Shown here: piece after piece, positions 47,699 through 56,815 of the stretch | How positions within the stretch are numbered: position 1 is the first letter of the stretch | How the letters are laid out: each line of letters begins with the position of its first letter | Assembly (NCBI GenBank): GCA_900208305.1 | Contig: OAPG01000019.1 | Location: 186,001 to 250,000 of the forward strand | Origin: Melanopsichium pennsylvanicum | Lineage: Eukaryota; Basidiomycota; Ustilaginomycetes; Ustilaginales | Reading direction: 5' to 3' | DNA length: 64,000 nt | Notes under the pieces: generated by a model | Told to the model about the DNA's origin: nothing | Databases searched by the model: none | The model's input: only the letters and a program-made list of their open reading frames with translations | Position numbers and translations under genes: made by a program

Positions 47699-48739
47699 TG
47701 AAGGATCGATTTTAAAGTAGCGCAGGTTACACAATTATTTAGACGAGTCGCACTGCTGCTGAACGGAGTGTTCACAGGGGCTCGTCTACTCGGAATGGTT
47801 CCAGCGGGTCTCGACACGAACCAGATAGAAAACGCACTTCCAGCGGGTTTCATTTCGAAACACGATAAAACCCCAGAATTCCCCGAATATTAAACGGAAT
47901 CCCAAGTTAGGCACATCGGCCCCTGACAGTATGGCGCAGCACTGCACTGCGGCTGTTTTGTTGGTTGGTTGTACAGTACTCTCAGCGAGACCGCCTTTTG
48001 GCCTTAGCCGACCGCACTGTCCTGCTTGCTTGCTTGCTTGCTTGCTTGCTCGCGCTCACATTCTCCCTTCCATAGCCAACATTGCTTGATGCGCTTTGGC
48101 TATCACGTCGGTGCCCCTGGCTCATCATTCCGTTCTGAATATCAACACATGCGCTTATCTGTTCTAAGTTACGCACAGTCTCGGGCGGCCGCCGATCAAC
48201 ATCGAACCATATCTTTGCCTCACTCTACCTCAAGCTCACCTCTGCGCTCTCATCTTCACCTCGTCTCTCTTTACTTCATACTCTCTTTACTTCATACTTT
48301 ACTTTGGACCGTCTTGCCTGACTATTGCGCAGCGTGTGCCACTTCATCCCGTCTCTCAGTCACTGCCATCCTGCGCCATCTTGGTCTCTACCACGCGGTA
48401 GAATAGACCATCTTGGCCCCCAACACCCTTGCAGACCACACTGATACTTCCGACTCTTTCTCCCCCTGCAAATCACCCACGCCACGCCACGTCACATTCG
48501 ACGCTGCGCTCCCCTTTGCGCCCCATCTCATATCGTGAAGTCCAAATCAGCCCGAGTAGCGGCATCATATCCGGAAGCTTATCTTGATAGTCCTTCAAAC
48601 CAAAGCCCCTCCCGTCGCTTGACAACCTTATAAGATCTCCGCAAGACGGTTCGCTGTTCTCTTATGCATCAACCTCACCTTGTTCACAACCCTGAAAGCA
48701 AGAACCTTCTCTCTTTTTCAGCTCCGCTTCTGATACACA
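47699..48739. other. Upstream region of the UNC93-like gene
   Basis: 1041 bases. Features: two related segments containing TTCCAGCGGGT near 47799 and 47838, a (TTGC)n microsatellite near 48025-48053, and a tandem duplication of CTCTCTTTACTTCATA near 48266-48297. From about 48200 on, the strand is pyrimidine-rich, as in a leader. No gene was recognised. Confidence 0.5.
48025..48053. repeat. (TTGC)n microsatellite
   Basis: Six to seven tandem CTTG/TTGC tetranucleotide units upstream of the UNC93-like gene. Confidence 0.9.
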
Positions 48740-50248
48740 ATGGCGAGCGAGAAACAGTTTGATGCTGCTTCCAGCAGCTCGTCAGGCCCCAAGCATGTCG
48801 AACCCGACAGCCAAGCGGACTCCCACATCCACCCAACCACTCTTGCAGCAGTCCCCGCCGTCGAACGATCGTCAAATCCGGTCCTCCACATCTACAGCAT
48901 GCCTGTCGTACAAGTGGCACTTGTTGGAATGGTGTGCTTCCTCTGCCCAGGCTGCTTTAACGCTCTTTCCGGGATAGGAGGTGGTGGCCAAGTCAACTCG
49001 GATGCTTCCAACAAGGCCGCCATTGCCCTTTACTCCACCTTTTCAGCTGTCTCCTTCTTTGCCGGGACCATCCACAACAAACTCGGCTCGCGTCTCACCC
49101 TCGGTCTCGGAGCTCTTGGATACTGTCTCTACGTCGGAGCTTTCCTTTCCTACAACATCAATGCTAATCAGGGCTTCGTTATTGCTGCCGGTGCTATTCT
49201 CGGCGTATGTGCGTCGCTTCTCTGGACCGCACAGGGTGCACTGATGCTCGCTTACCCCACCGAATCGCAAAAAGGTCGCTTTATCAGCGTCTTTTGGGTC
49301 ATCTTTAACCTCGGCGCCGTACTCGGAGCAGCCATCGAACTCGGTCTCACCTACAATTCAACAGCGAATACTGTTTCAAACGGTACCTACGCTGCATTTG
49401 TCGTCCTTACCGGTCTCGGCGCGCTCTTTGCAGCCGCCCTTATGAACCCTGCCAAAGTGGTTCGTGATGATGGCAGCCGAGTCCTCGTGCCGAGTCAGAC
49501 CACGTGGGCCAAGGAGCTCATGGGTCTGTTTGTGCTTCTGCGCTCGGACCCTTGGGTCGTGCTCCTCTTCCCTATGTTCCTCGCTTCCAACTGGTTCTAC
49601 ACTTGGCAGTTCAACGACTACAACGGCGCTCTGTTCACTCTTCGCACCCGATCGCTCAACAATTTACTCTACTGGCTCTCCCAGATGGTGGGGAGTTTGG
49701 CGATAGGCCAGATCCTGGACACCAAGAGCATGTCTCGAAAGTCTCGCGCGTGGCTCGGGTGGTGCATTGTCTTTGTGGTAATGTGGTGTGTCTGGGGCGG
49801 GAGCTACGACATCCAAAAGACCTACACTCGTGCCACCGTGCTCAACGAGACACAGCGCATCGATTTCAACGACAGGAGCAAATACGTCGGATATTGCTTT
49901 CTCTACATCTTCTCCGGTATTCTCGATGCGATTTGGCAGAACCTCGCATACTGGCTGATTGGAGCCTGCTCGAACGATCTGAGCAAGTTGGGTTACCTTG
50001 CTGGATTCTACAAATCAATTCAGTCAGCCGGTGCAGCCGGTGCGTTTGCCATGGACAACGACAAGCACCCTTACATGACCAATTTGGCCGTCACATGGGA
50101 TCTCTGTGCAGCCGGACTGCTATTTGTAATTCCAGTCATCGCATTGAGGGTGAAGGAACACACTGACCCGTTGCAGGAGGTCACGGTTCCAGGTAGGGCT
50201 GAAGAGATTGCTGCTGTTGATCAAGAGATCTCGGAGAAGCAAACTTAG
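48740..50248 (+). CDS. UNC93-like (DUF895) major-facilitator-fold membrane protein
   Basis: 502 residues with 11-12 hydrophobic segments. An N-terminal cytosolic Ser-rich stretch (about 1-50) is followed by VQVALVGMVCFLCPGCFNALSGIGGGG, the characteristic first helix of the fungal UNC93/DUF895 group. Next come SNKAAIALYSTFSAVSFFAG and NKLGSRLTLGLGALGYCLYVGAF, then LLWTAQGALMLAYPTESQKGRFIS, matching the family's W..QG....YP....RG motif. Later blocks include a SNWFYTWQFNDYNGALFTLRTRSLNN loop and a DAIWQNLAYWLIGACSND segment. Fungal members are uncharacterised transport-like proteins; no substrate is known. The protein is probably at the plasma or a vesicular membrane (inference). It is intronless, ATG at 48740. 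Confidence 0.9.
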   Translation: MASEKQFDAASSSSSGPKHVEPDSQADSHIHPTTLAAVPAVERSSNPVLHIYSMPVVQVALVGMVCFLCPGCFNALSGIGGGGQVNSDASNKAAIALYSTFSAVSFFAGTIHNKLGSRLTLGLGALGYCLYVGAFLSYNINANQGFVIAAGAILGVCASLLWTAQGALMLAYPTESQKGRFISVFWVIFNLGAVLGAAIELGLTYNSTANTVSNGTYAAFVVLTGLGALFAAALMNPAKVVRDDGSRVLVPSQTTWAKELMGLFVLLRSDPWVVLLFPMFLASNWFYTWQFNDYNGALFTLRTRSLNNLLYWLSQMVGSLAIGQILDTKSMSRKSRAWLGWCIVFVVMWCVWGGSYDIQKTYTRATVLNETQRIDFNDRSKYVGYCFLYIFSGILDAIWQNLAYWLIGACSNDLSKLGYLAGFYKSIQSAGAAGAFAMDNDKHPYMTNLAVTWDLCAAGLLFVIPVIALRVKEHTDPLQEVTVPGRAEEIAAVDQEISEKQT

Positions 50249-50921
50249 ATCAAAGGACAATAGCTCATTGAAGAAGCGGATCCGCTGTCATAAGACTTAA
50301 GCTTCCTTGAAAACATTTCCCCGCCGTCTTGTACTTCTACATACCCTCTGTTACGACACCACCATATTCATTCTTTCCATGTCCGTTGTGAAGACATTTG
50401 AAGCGCACACTTCTTGAACAATGACTGACACGAATGCTGGTGACACCTTGACACGCAGACTCGGCCCACTCTAAGCGATGCGATCGGGGTCCATGAATGG
50501 CGATTGTGAAATTGACCGCGCTTGTCACCGAGGCAGCAAGGGTCCTCCGCTGGAATGCGAAGAAAATGCGAAAAGAATGACATCAAAAGTGCCATGCACG
50601 TCTCACAGATGGCGTCGGAACAACCAGATCCGCCTCCGATGGTCGATTGCCATGTCTTTGTATTAGCCAATCGCTTTGCCGGACATCCTGCTGTCCGTTT
50701 TCAGCATCATCTGAATGGCGTGACGACCTGGAAAGCGTCTGTGTATCTCTATTGTGTGCAGTAAGTGGTGGTCGGTGGTCAGTGGTGGGTGGTCAGTGCG
50801 CTTTCTTTCTGAGGGTTCTTTCAAGCGTCTGCTCAATGCCCTCTGCTTTCGTTTACCATCATCACCTGAGCCTTGTCCATCGCGCTTCCTAAAGGTGGCT
50901 TCAGGTAGTCTCAAAGACATC
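50249..50921. other. Intergenic region
   Basis: 673 bases between two plus-strand genes. A GTGGTCGGTGGTCAGTGGTGGGTGGTCAGTG repeat-like stretch lies near 50767-50798. The open frame of the amidohydrolase extends back to about 50754 but lacks an ATG. Nothing else was recognised. Confidence 0.55.
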
Positions 50922-53900
50922 ATGCCACCCAGCAACGACAAATTGCAGGCGGACCCCACCATGCTCCCCAGCTACACCCCCACTGCTTTTCCTCGCAAGC
51001 CACGGAGCCCACTGACCCTTCGCACTTCCTTCATCTTTCTCCTTGGTCTCGTCACCATTGTGTACTACCTAGGTGCGTTCACCACCATCAAATCGACGCA
51101 GCACCACGTCTACCGACCTTCCTCGCATCCTCACATTCAGTCGATTTTCGCCTCATCTCTGGCGAAATGCGACACCATCTCAGCCCCTGTTGGACCCGCT
51201 CGTGACTTTCACAAGCGCACGCGATCTGACCGCGCTGAAGCCGACGCGCAGGATATCGTCATCCGCAACGCAACCTTGTGGACCGGTAACGACGAAGGAT
51301 CTGAGGTCCTACATTCTCGCGATGTGCTCTTATCGCAGGGTATCATCAAGCGCATCGCCTACACCAAGGAAAATCAATTTGCTTCCGAGTCCGACAAGGG
51401 CAAAGTGATCGATGCCAAGGGCCGTTGGGTCACGCCTGGTCTGATTGACATGCACGTCCACCTCTCTGTTGGCGCCCTCCCCGCTTTGCCCAGCGACGAC
51501 GACGCCAATAGCATTGGCAAGAACACCAACCCTTACCTCCGTACCATCGATGGCATGAATCAGCACGATGTGTCCTTCCACAAATCTCTAGCTGGTGGCA
51601 TCACTACAGGCCTGGTCCTTCCCGGCTCCGCCAACAGTATGGGTGGCCAGGCTTTCCCAATCAAGTATCGTCAACCTAGCTCACATCTTCCTCAGGATCG
51701 CTTGATCGAACCGCCTACCTCGCTGGCTCGGCTTGGTCAAGGGAAGGGCGTTCAGGCTGATGCCAATGCAGAGCTCGAGACCGGCCTGTATAGGAACGAC
51801 AGCAGCTCCAGTTGGAGATACATGAAGATGGCCTGTGGTGAAAACGCCAGAAGGGTGTACAAGATCACTCGTTTCGACGAGGCCTGGGACTTCCGCCGTA
51901 CCTTCTCCGCCGCTCGAGACTTGAAAAACAAGCAAGAAGCTTTCTGCGATTTTGCTCGCTCTTTCTCCTCCCTCCATGGACCAGACTCTGCACCTTCCAC
52001 CCTGGCGGAGGCCGAGTTCCCCGATGACCTCGAGCTCGAAGCTCTGGTGGCCTTGCTGCGTGGCAAGGTAAAGCTCAACACGCATTGTTACACTCAAGTG
52101 GACTTTGAAGCATTCATTCGTCACAGTAACGAATTCCAGTTCCCTGTCGCGGCCTTCCACCATGCACACGAATCTTACCTTGTCCCTGGTCTGCTCAAAC
52201 AGACATATGGAAACGTCACGCCTGCCATCGCCATCTTTAGCACCAACGCCAATTACAAGCTCGAGAGCTACTTTGGAACCCCTTTCACCGGTGCCATTTT
52301 GGCTTCGCATAATATCACCCCAATCTACAAGTCTGACCATCCCGTGACCGATTCCAGACGAATCCTCAATCAAGCTGCTCAGGGACACCACTTCGGACTC
52401 TCGGAAAGGGAGGCTTTGCGAAGTGTCATCTCGGCTCCTGCCGATAGGTTGGGATTAGACCACAGACTGGGTTACGTAAGGGAAGGCTGGGATGCAGATG
52501 TTGTCGTCTGGAACAATCACCCACTGGCTATTGGTGCCAGCCCCGTTGAAGTCGTCATTGATGGCATTGCCCAATTGGGACCCCATGCTATTGTGCCTAA
52601 CAAGGATCTTCCTCGAGGTCAAGGAGAACATGTGAAAGAGGACAAACAGATCGATGCACCTGCTGCTCCAAAGTCTGGTAACTGGACTACCGAGATTGAG
52701 ACGGTCAAGAATAGCTATGAGGAGATCATTGCTTTTGAAAAGCTTGCCTTCCCTAGTGCAAAGCAGCCTATTCCGAACTGTACTGTTTTCATCAATGTTG
52801 GCCAGAGGTTCTTCCGCTCTTCCATCTCTCGCGTCAAGTCAGAGACCTTCTCCGTCAACTCTTTTGGTCGGGTTGTCGTAAGCAACGGCAATATACTCTG
52901 CTCGGGTGAAGAGTGCTCTTTTTCAATTTGCCCTTCGGAGGCTTCCACGACTGTCATCGATGCCAATGGCGGCACAATCTTGCCCGGCCTTACCTCGTAT
53001 GGTAGCAACTTAGGTCTGAGCGACATTGTTTCTGAAGCACAAGCATCCGACGGCTACGCTCAAGACCCTACGGCGTCGTCCAATGCTATCATTTCCACTC
53101 CAGAATACCTTCGCTCTTGGCCTGCGGTTCGAGCTGTGGATGGGCTTCAGTGGGGTGGTCACGACCTTGTCAGGGCTAGGGCTAGCGGTGTGACGAAAGG
53201 AGTTGTTTTCCCGCAAGGTGATGGATTTTTTAGCGGAGTCAGTGTCATGTTCGATACAGGAGCTACAGGGGTGCTAGATGAAGGGGCTGTGGTTAAAGAT
53301 GAGGTGGCTGTACACGTGACTCTTTCGCACAATGGAGATGGAGGACTCAGTATCAGTGAACAAATCGGTCTCCTTCGACAACTTCTAAGCTCCGGTTCTG
53401 ACAGTGTCAAGTCCAAAAGGACAAGTAGCGCAAGCAACATTGATGTTTGGCGTAAGGTCACCAACGGAGAGTTGCCTTTGGTCGTCACCGCGCTTCGTGC
53501 AGATCACATTTCTCAAGTCCTCAGACTCGTCGACTCCTTCCCTGACGTCAAATTGGTCATCTCCGGAGCCGCTGAAGGTCACCTTGTCGCATCGGAACTA
53601 GCAAAGAGGGATGTAGGAGTCCTAATCATCCCTCAAACCTGGCCCCGAACCTTTGACGAAATAAGAGGTCTCAGCGCTCCCCCACTTACCAAAGAAACCA
53701 CCTTGTCGAGCCTGCTCAAAGCTGGTGTCAGAGTAGGTCTCAAGATCGAAGAAGCTTGGATGGCCAGCAACTTGCTTTGGGACGCCACTAGGGCTGCATT
53801 GGAAACCGACGGGCTCATGGACAAGGAACAGGTCTTGGAATTGATCACCTCAGGTATCGACAATATCCTCCATATCAAAGACAGCAATGGAACTTTGGAG

Positions 53901-54008
53901 GACAAGGACCAACAAGAATTTGTCGTCTACGATCGAGACCCATTCGAGTACGGTGCAAAGGTCCTAGCAATCCACTCCAGGCGCGGGGTCGAAGTGGTAA
54001 GCGTCTAA
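50922..54008 (+). CDS. Membrane-anchored tandem amidohydrolase-family protein
   Basis: 1028 residues from the ATG at 50922. A hydrophobic helix at about 37-55 (FIFLLGLVTIVYYLGAF) would make it a type II membrane or secretory protein. The first amidohydrolase module starts DIVIRNATLWTGND (about 109), then GRWVTPGLIDMHVH with metal-binding H178 and H180, a candidate metal His in LNTHCYTQ (H388), FHHAHES (about 412-418), and SDHP (Asp about 472). The module ends with GYVREGWDADVVVWNNHPL, the closing beta-sandwich strand typical of imidazolonepropionase/dihydroorotase-like enzymes. From about residue 618 a second, divergent copy seems to follow: DANGGTILPGLTSYGSN in place of PGLIDMHVH, and ISGAAEG in place of the FHHAHES segment. 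It ends with a partial closing strand, EFVVYDRDPFEYGAKVLAI. The second module lacks the metal ligands. The substrate is not predictable. Confidence 0.88.
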   Translation: MPPSNDKLQADPTMLPSYTPTAFPRKPRSPLTLRTSFIFLLGLVTIVYYLGAFTTIKSTQHHVYRPSSHPHIQSIFASSLAKCDTISAPVGPARDFHKRTRSDRAEADAQDIVIRNATLWTGNDEGSEVLHSRDVLLSQGIIKRIAYTKENQFASESDKGKVIDAKGRWVTPGLIDMHVHLSVGALPALPSDDDANSIGKNTNPYLRTIDGMNQHDVSFHKSLAGGITTGLVLPGSANSMGGQAFPIKYRQPSSHLPQDRLIEPPTSLARLGQGKGVQADANAELETGLYRNDSSSSWRYMKMACGENARRVYKITRFDEAWDFRRTFSAARDLKNKQEAFCDFARSFSSLHGPDSAPSTLAEAEFPDDLELEALVALLRGKVKLNTHCYTQVDFEAFIRHSNEFQFPVAAFHHAHESYLVPGLLKQTYGNVTPAIAIFSTNANYKLESYFGTPFTGAILASHNITPIYKSDHPVTDSRRILNQAAQGHHFGLSEREALRSVISAPADRLGLDHRLGYVREGWDADVVVWNNHPLAIGASPVEVVIDGIAQLGPHAIVPNKDLPRGQGEHVKEDKQIDAPAAPKSGNWTTEIETVKNSYEEIIAFEKLAFPSAKQPIPNCTVFINVGQRFFRSSISRVKSETFSVNSFGRVVVSNGNILCSGEECSFSICPSEASTTVIDANGGTILPGLTSYGSNLGLSDIVSEAQASDGYAQDPTASSNAIISTPEYLRSWPAVRAVDGLQWGGHDLVRARASGVTKGVVFPQGDGFFSGVSVMFDTGATGVLDEGAVVKDEVAVHVTLSHNGDGGLSISEQIGLLRQLLSSGSDSVKSKRTSSASNIDVWRKVTNGELPLVVTALRADHISQVLRLVDSFPDVKLVISGAAEGHLVASELAKRDVGVLIIPQTWPRTFDEIRGLSAPPLTKETTLSSLLKAGVRVGLKIEEAWMASNLLWDATRAALETDGLMDKEQVLELITSGIDNILHIKDSNGTLEDKDQQEFVVYDRDPFEYGAKVLAIHSRRGVEVVSV

Positions 54009-54216
54009 AGTGGGTTAGCACGATTAACGTGGTGGCTCAGCAAGACAGCTCAAGCAGAGTTGTTTTCTTCAAGCTGTCCTGTAACTTATTCGAGCCATCG
54101 GACTCTGGACCTTACAAACACTTTGGCAGTCAGACATTATCAGAGCCGTAGCGAGCTACTCCTCATGTTTGACTCGACAGCGCTACCTCACTCATAGTAT
54201 ATTACAAAACTTGAAT

Positions 54217-56019
54217 CTACTGACCATACGCCCAATCCATAAAAGCCTTGGCCTTGGGGAAGGTGATGTTGAAGATGGGATGGGTAGGGTTCAGCTTGTT
54301 ACTCTGAGTCCCTTCGATGCCCGGTCTTGCCTCGATCACGATCTCGTCCCTGGTCGATAAAGTCCATGCCAGCATTGTTGCGTATACCTTCTTGCTCCAT
54401 TCGTCTTTTCCCTTGTAGTTTTGGTAGAGATACTTGGACGTGTCCGTGCTAAGTCGGACTGAATGCTGCGACAGGCTGAGTCCGCATAAATTGTAGCACG
54501 TGTGGTAGGCGTCTGGACGTTTCCCTGGCTTGTCGCGCAGTCCGCCGCCTTCCGAGGCCGTACGCTGAGCAGCGACCAGGATATACTCCTGGAGTCCAAC
54601 CCGGTCGAAAAGCGTCAAGGGCGAAAGGTCGTCAGCTTCATCGTCGGAACCATCGGCGGGGTCGAGGGTGGACTCTGTTTTCCACGACCCAGAGCTGGCG
54701 CTGTCGGTTAGGGGGGCAAAAATGGTAGGCACGGGCGGGACCGTGAGCATTCCATTCCAATCTTGTGCGCCAGCAAGTTTGCCTACATGCGCAGCTTGCT
54801 CGATGAGATCTGCTTCTACCATGGCGGACAATACGGTAAAGAGACCGCCGCCAGAGAACCAGCCATAGCAACCATCCACGAGCTTATTCGTTCGTCCTCG
54901 GAAGCCGCATCCCTCGAAGGGGATACCTTGCTGTGCAGTGGCCCATCGGATGAGTGCGTCTCGATTCAGGATTGCCGATGAAGACAGGGAGAAACTTGTC
55001 GCTGTTGGCGTTGCTGACGAAGAAGAGGTAGAGCCTCCGAGGGAGGACTCGAGCAAGGAAAGGGCGAGGTGGCTGGCTGCAGCACAGTACGTATATCCGC
55101 CGTGTGCCTCGCCCAGAGTTGGTCGAGGAACGTCATCAGAGATCAGAGTGATGCCGTCGTCAGCTGAGCTGCCTTTCTTGTAAGTAGGTTGACTTGCTGC
55201 TGCGATACCGCCTTCGTATGTCTGACAGCTAGCAACGAAGGGCGCCATCCCATCAAATAGGCCTTTGGTCGAGATGCCGAGGAGAGTTGCGATGCAAACT
55301 ACACAGTATCCAGCTCGTACGTCGACCTCACCATTTGTATGCACCAAAAAACTACCGTCGGGCTGCTTAAGGCTCGAGATCCACTCGTACATCTTCTCAC
55401 GATCGATATCATCCCAGCCTCCGCGACCCACCTCCACTGACTTGGCATTGGCTATGTCCTCAGCTGTAGGTGCAGATCCAGGTCCGCCGATGATGGCGAG
55501 AGCGGACACAGCAGCGTACGTGGCCATTAGGTGCGATATCTGATTCGGACCGCCTCCGAAGCCCCCCGTGGCTGTGTTTTGGAACGAGAGCAAAGTTGCA
55601 ATAGCTCTTGCTCTTCCTTTCGGATCAAGCGACACTGACAGTAGATCATAGGACTGCAGTATCCAGTAGAGCAACCAAGAGCGATTCGTGTCGAAAGCAG
55701 TATAGGCGCCTGGAAGTGGTTCGAGGAGCTTGGTCAGAAAGTTGACGTGTGCTTGCCTTTCGAGGAGCAGGCCTGGCCTAGGCGTGGCCTTGTCACCTGC
55801 CGATACTTCCTCACTCTGTTGGGCCTGCTCGGCTTCTGACAACCATGTGTTGATCACAGGGACCTTTTTGTTAACATCCTTGGCGAAGTCAAATCTCGAA
55901 GGTCGTATACGATAGAAGAGGGCGTTGATGGCTTCCTCCGTATCGACTTGGTCATCTGAGGTTGGAGTAAAAACATTGTCAAGTGGCTGAGGCCATGCTG
56001 CGGCTTTTATGGCGGGCAT
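54217..56019 (-). CDS. RAM1: Protein farnesyltransferase beta subunit (Ram1)
   Basis: 600 residues from the first in-frame ATG (56017-56019, MPAIKAAAWPQP); the frame extends 13 codons further upstream without an ATG, so an additional 5' exon is possible. The enzyme pairs with Ram2 and transfers farnesyl to CaaX cysteines of Ras, Rho and a-factor-type pheromone precursors. Core blocks: LLERQAHVNFLTKLLEPLPG, FDTNRSWLLYWILQS (start of the alpha-alpha barrel), LLSFQNTATGGFGGGPNQISHL, ATYAAVSALAIIGG, and AGYCVVCIATLLGI. The catalytic zinc ligands are visible: Asp and Cys in NKLVDGCYGWF (about 381 and 383) and His in DAYHTCYNLCGLS (about 507). The protein is longer than yeast Ram1 because of Ser/Thr-rich insertions within the barrel loops. 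It is divergent from the NAPE-PLD-like gene. Confidence 0.95.
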   Translation of the reverse strand: MPAIKAAAWPQPLDNVFTPTSDDQVDTEEAINALFYRIRPSRFDFAKDVNKKVPVINTWLSEAEQAQQSEEVSAGDKATPRPGLLLERQAHVNFLTKLLEPLPGAYTAFDTNRSWLLYWILQSYDLLSVSLDPKGRARAIATLLSFQNTATGGFGGGPNQISHLMATYAAVSALAIIGGPGSAPTAEDIANAKSVEVGRGGWDDIDREKMYEWISSLKQPDGSFLVHTNGEVDVRAGYCVVCIATLLGISTKGLFDGMAPFVASCQTYEGGIAAASQPTYKKGSSADDGITLISDDVPRPTLGEAHGGYTYCAAASHLALSLLESSLGGSTSSSSATPTATSFSLSSSAILNRDALIRWATAQQGIPFEGCGFRGRTNKLVDGCYGWFSGGGLFTVLSAMVEADLIEQAAHVGKLAGAQDWNGMLTVPPVPTIFAPLTDSASSGSWKTESTLDPADGSDDEADDLSPLTLFDRVGLQEYILVAAQRTASEGGGLRDKPGKRPDAYHTCYNLCGLSLSQHSVRLSTDTSKYLYQNYKGKDEWSKKVYATMLAWTLSTRDEIVIEARPGIEGTQSNKLNPTHPIFNITFPKAKAFMDWAYGQ

Positions 56020-56815
56020 CCTATCTCGCAGACGCTGTTTGAAGACGAGTGTTTGCAAATGTCAGATGACTCCAATGTGATGGGATGGTAGTGTTGAAGC
56101 TTCAGCCCGAGCTGAGCTGGTCAGGTTCCGAGATCTTATGGCTCCCGCGGTCACTTCTGGCTCTCTATCCTGGGTCTTGTACGCAATCTCCTTTGCATCG
56201 AAACAGGAACAAGGGAAAGACGGATGCGCCGATGTGACGAACAAAGGGAAGTCATGCCTAAGCGGCTCGGCGTGGGAGAATCGCGAATCCAGGGTCCCTT
56301 TGATGGTCTTCGAGCTTCACACGGACATGCAGGCAACAAAGGGAAGTGGAGCAAATCACGGGTCAGATCGGGCCAGATCCGATTCATTGATGAATTTGGC
56401 TTCCCTGAGATTCGTGTCGGCGGTAGAAGCGAACCTGCCCGGGTTTGTGGCACCGGCAAGACGCCGAGAAGAAACAGACAAACTTTAGAGCTCTCGAGCC
56501 GAGCGCCTTTCTTTTCTTAGAAAAAATAAGTATGCCTCCACCGAGGTGGTCACAGCACGTTAAGCCCTGTAAATTGATCCGGACAGTCTCCTCTTCCACC
56601 GAATCACATTTCATCGAATTATCACCACCTCAACAGCTTTCTTGAAGCAACGGCATCAGCGCATTTCGTGATCCGAGCACAGCCATTCTCTTGGCGCCGG
56701 CTTCGACAACGGTCAGTCTCGCTCGTTCGGATTGCTTAGGCGGAAAGCGCTGTTAGCAGGCGATTCAGCATTGAGTCTCGACGAGTGGCTTGCTCGTCTT
56801 GTGGATCGAGCCACG
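56020..56815. promoter_or_regulatory. Divergent region RAM1 / NAPE-PLD-like gene
   Basis: 796 bases serving as upstream sequence for both flanking genes. An ATG-initiated frame of 116 codons at 56138-56488 has no recognisable domain, overlaps frames on both strands, and is not accepted as a gene. The open frame of the downstream enzyme extends back to 56732 without an ATG. Confidence 0.5.

Noticed and set aside
47795..47860. Two TTCCAGCGGGT segments next to the tRNA, considered as a solo-LTR relic
   Set aside because: Only 11 bases match, with no TG...CA ends or target-site duplication visible.
56138..56488. 116-codon ATG frame between RAM1 and the NAPE-PLD-like gene
   Set aside because: No domain, composition unlike neighbouring proteins, overlaps frames on the other strand and sits in a divergent promoter region.
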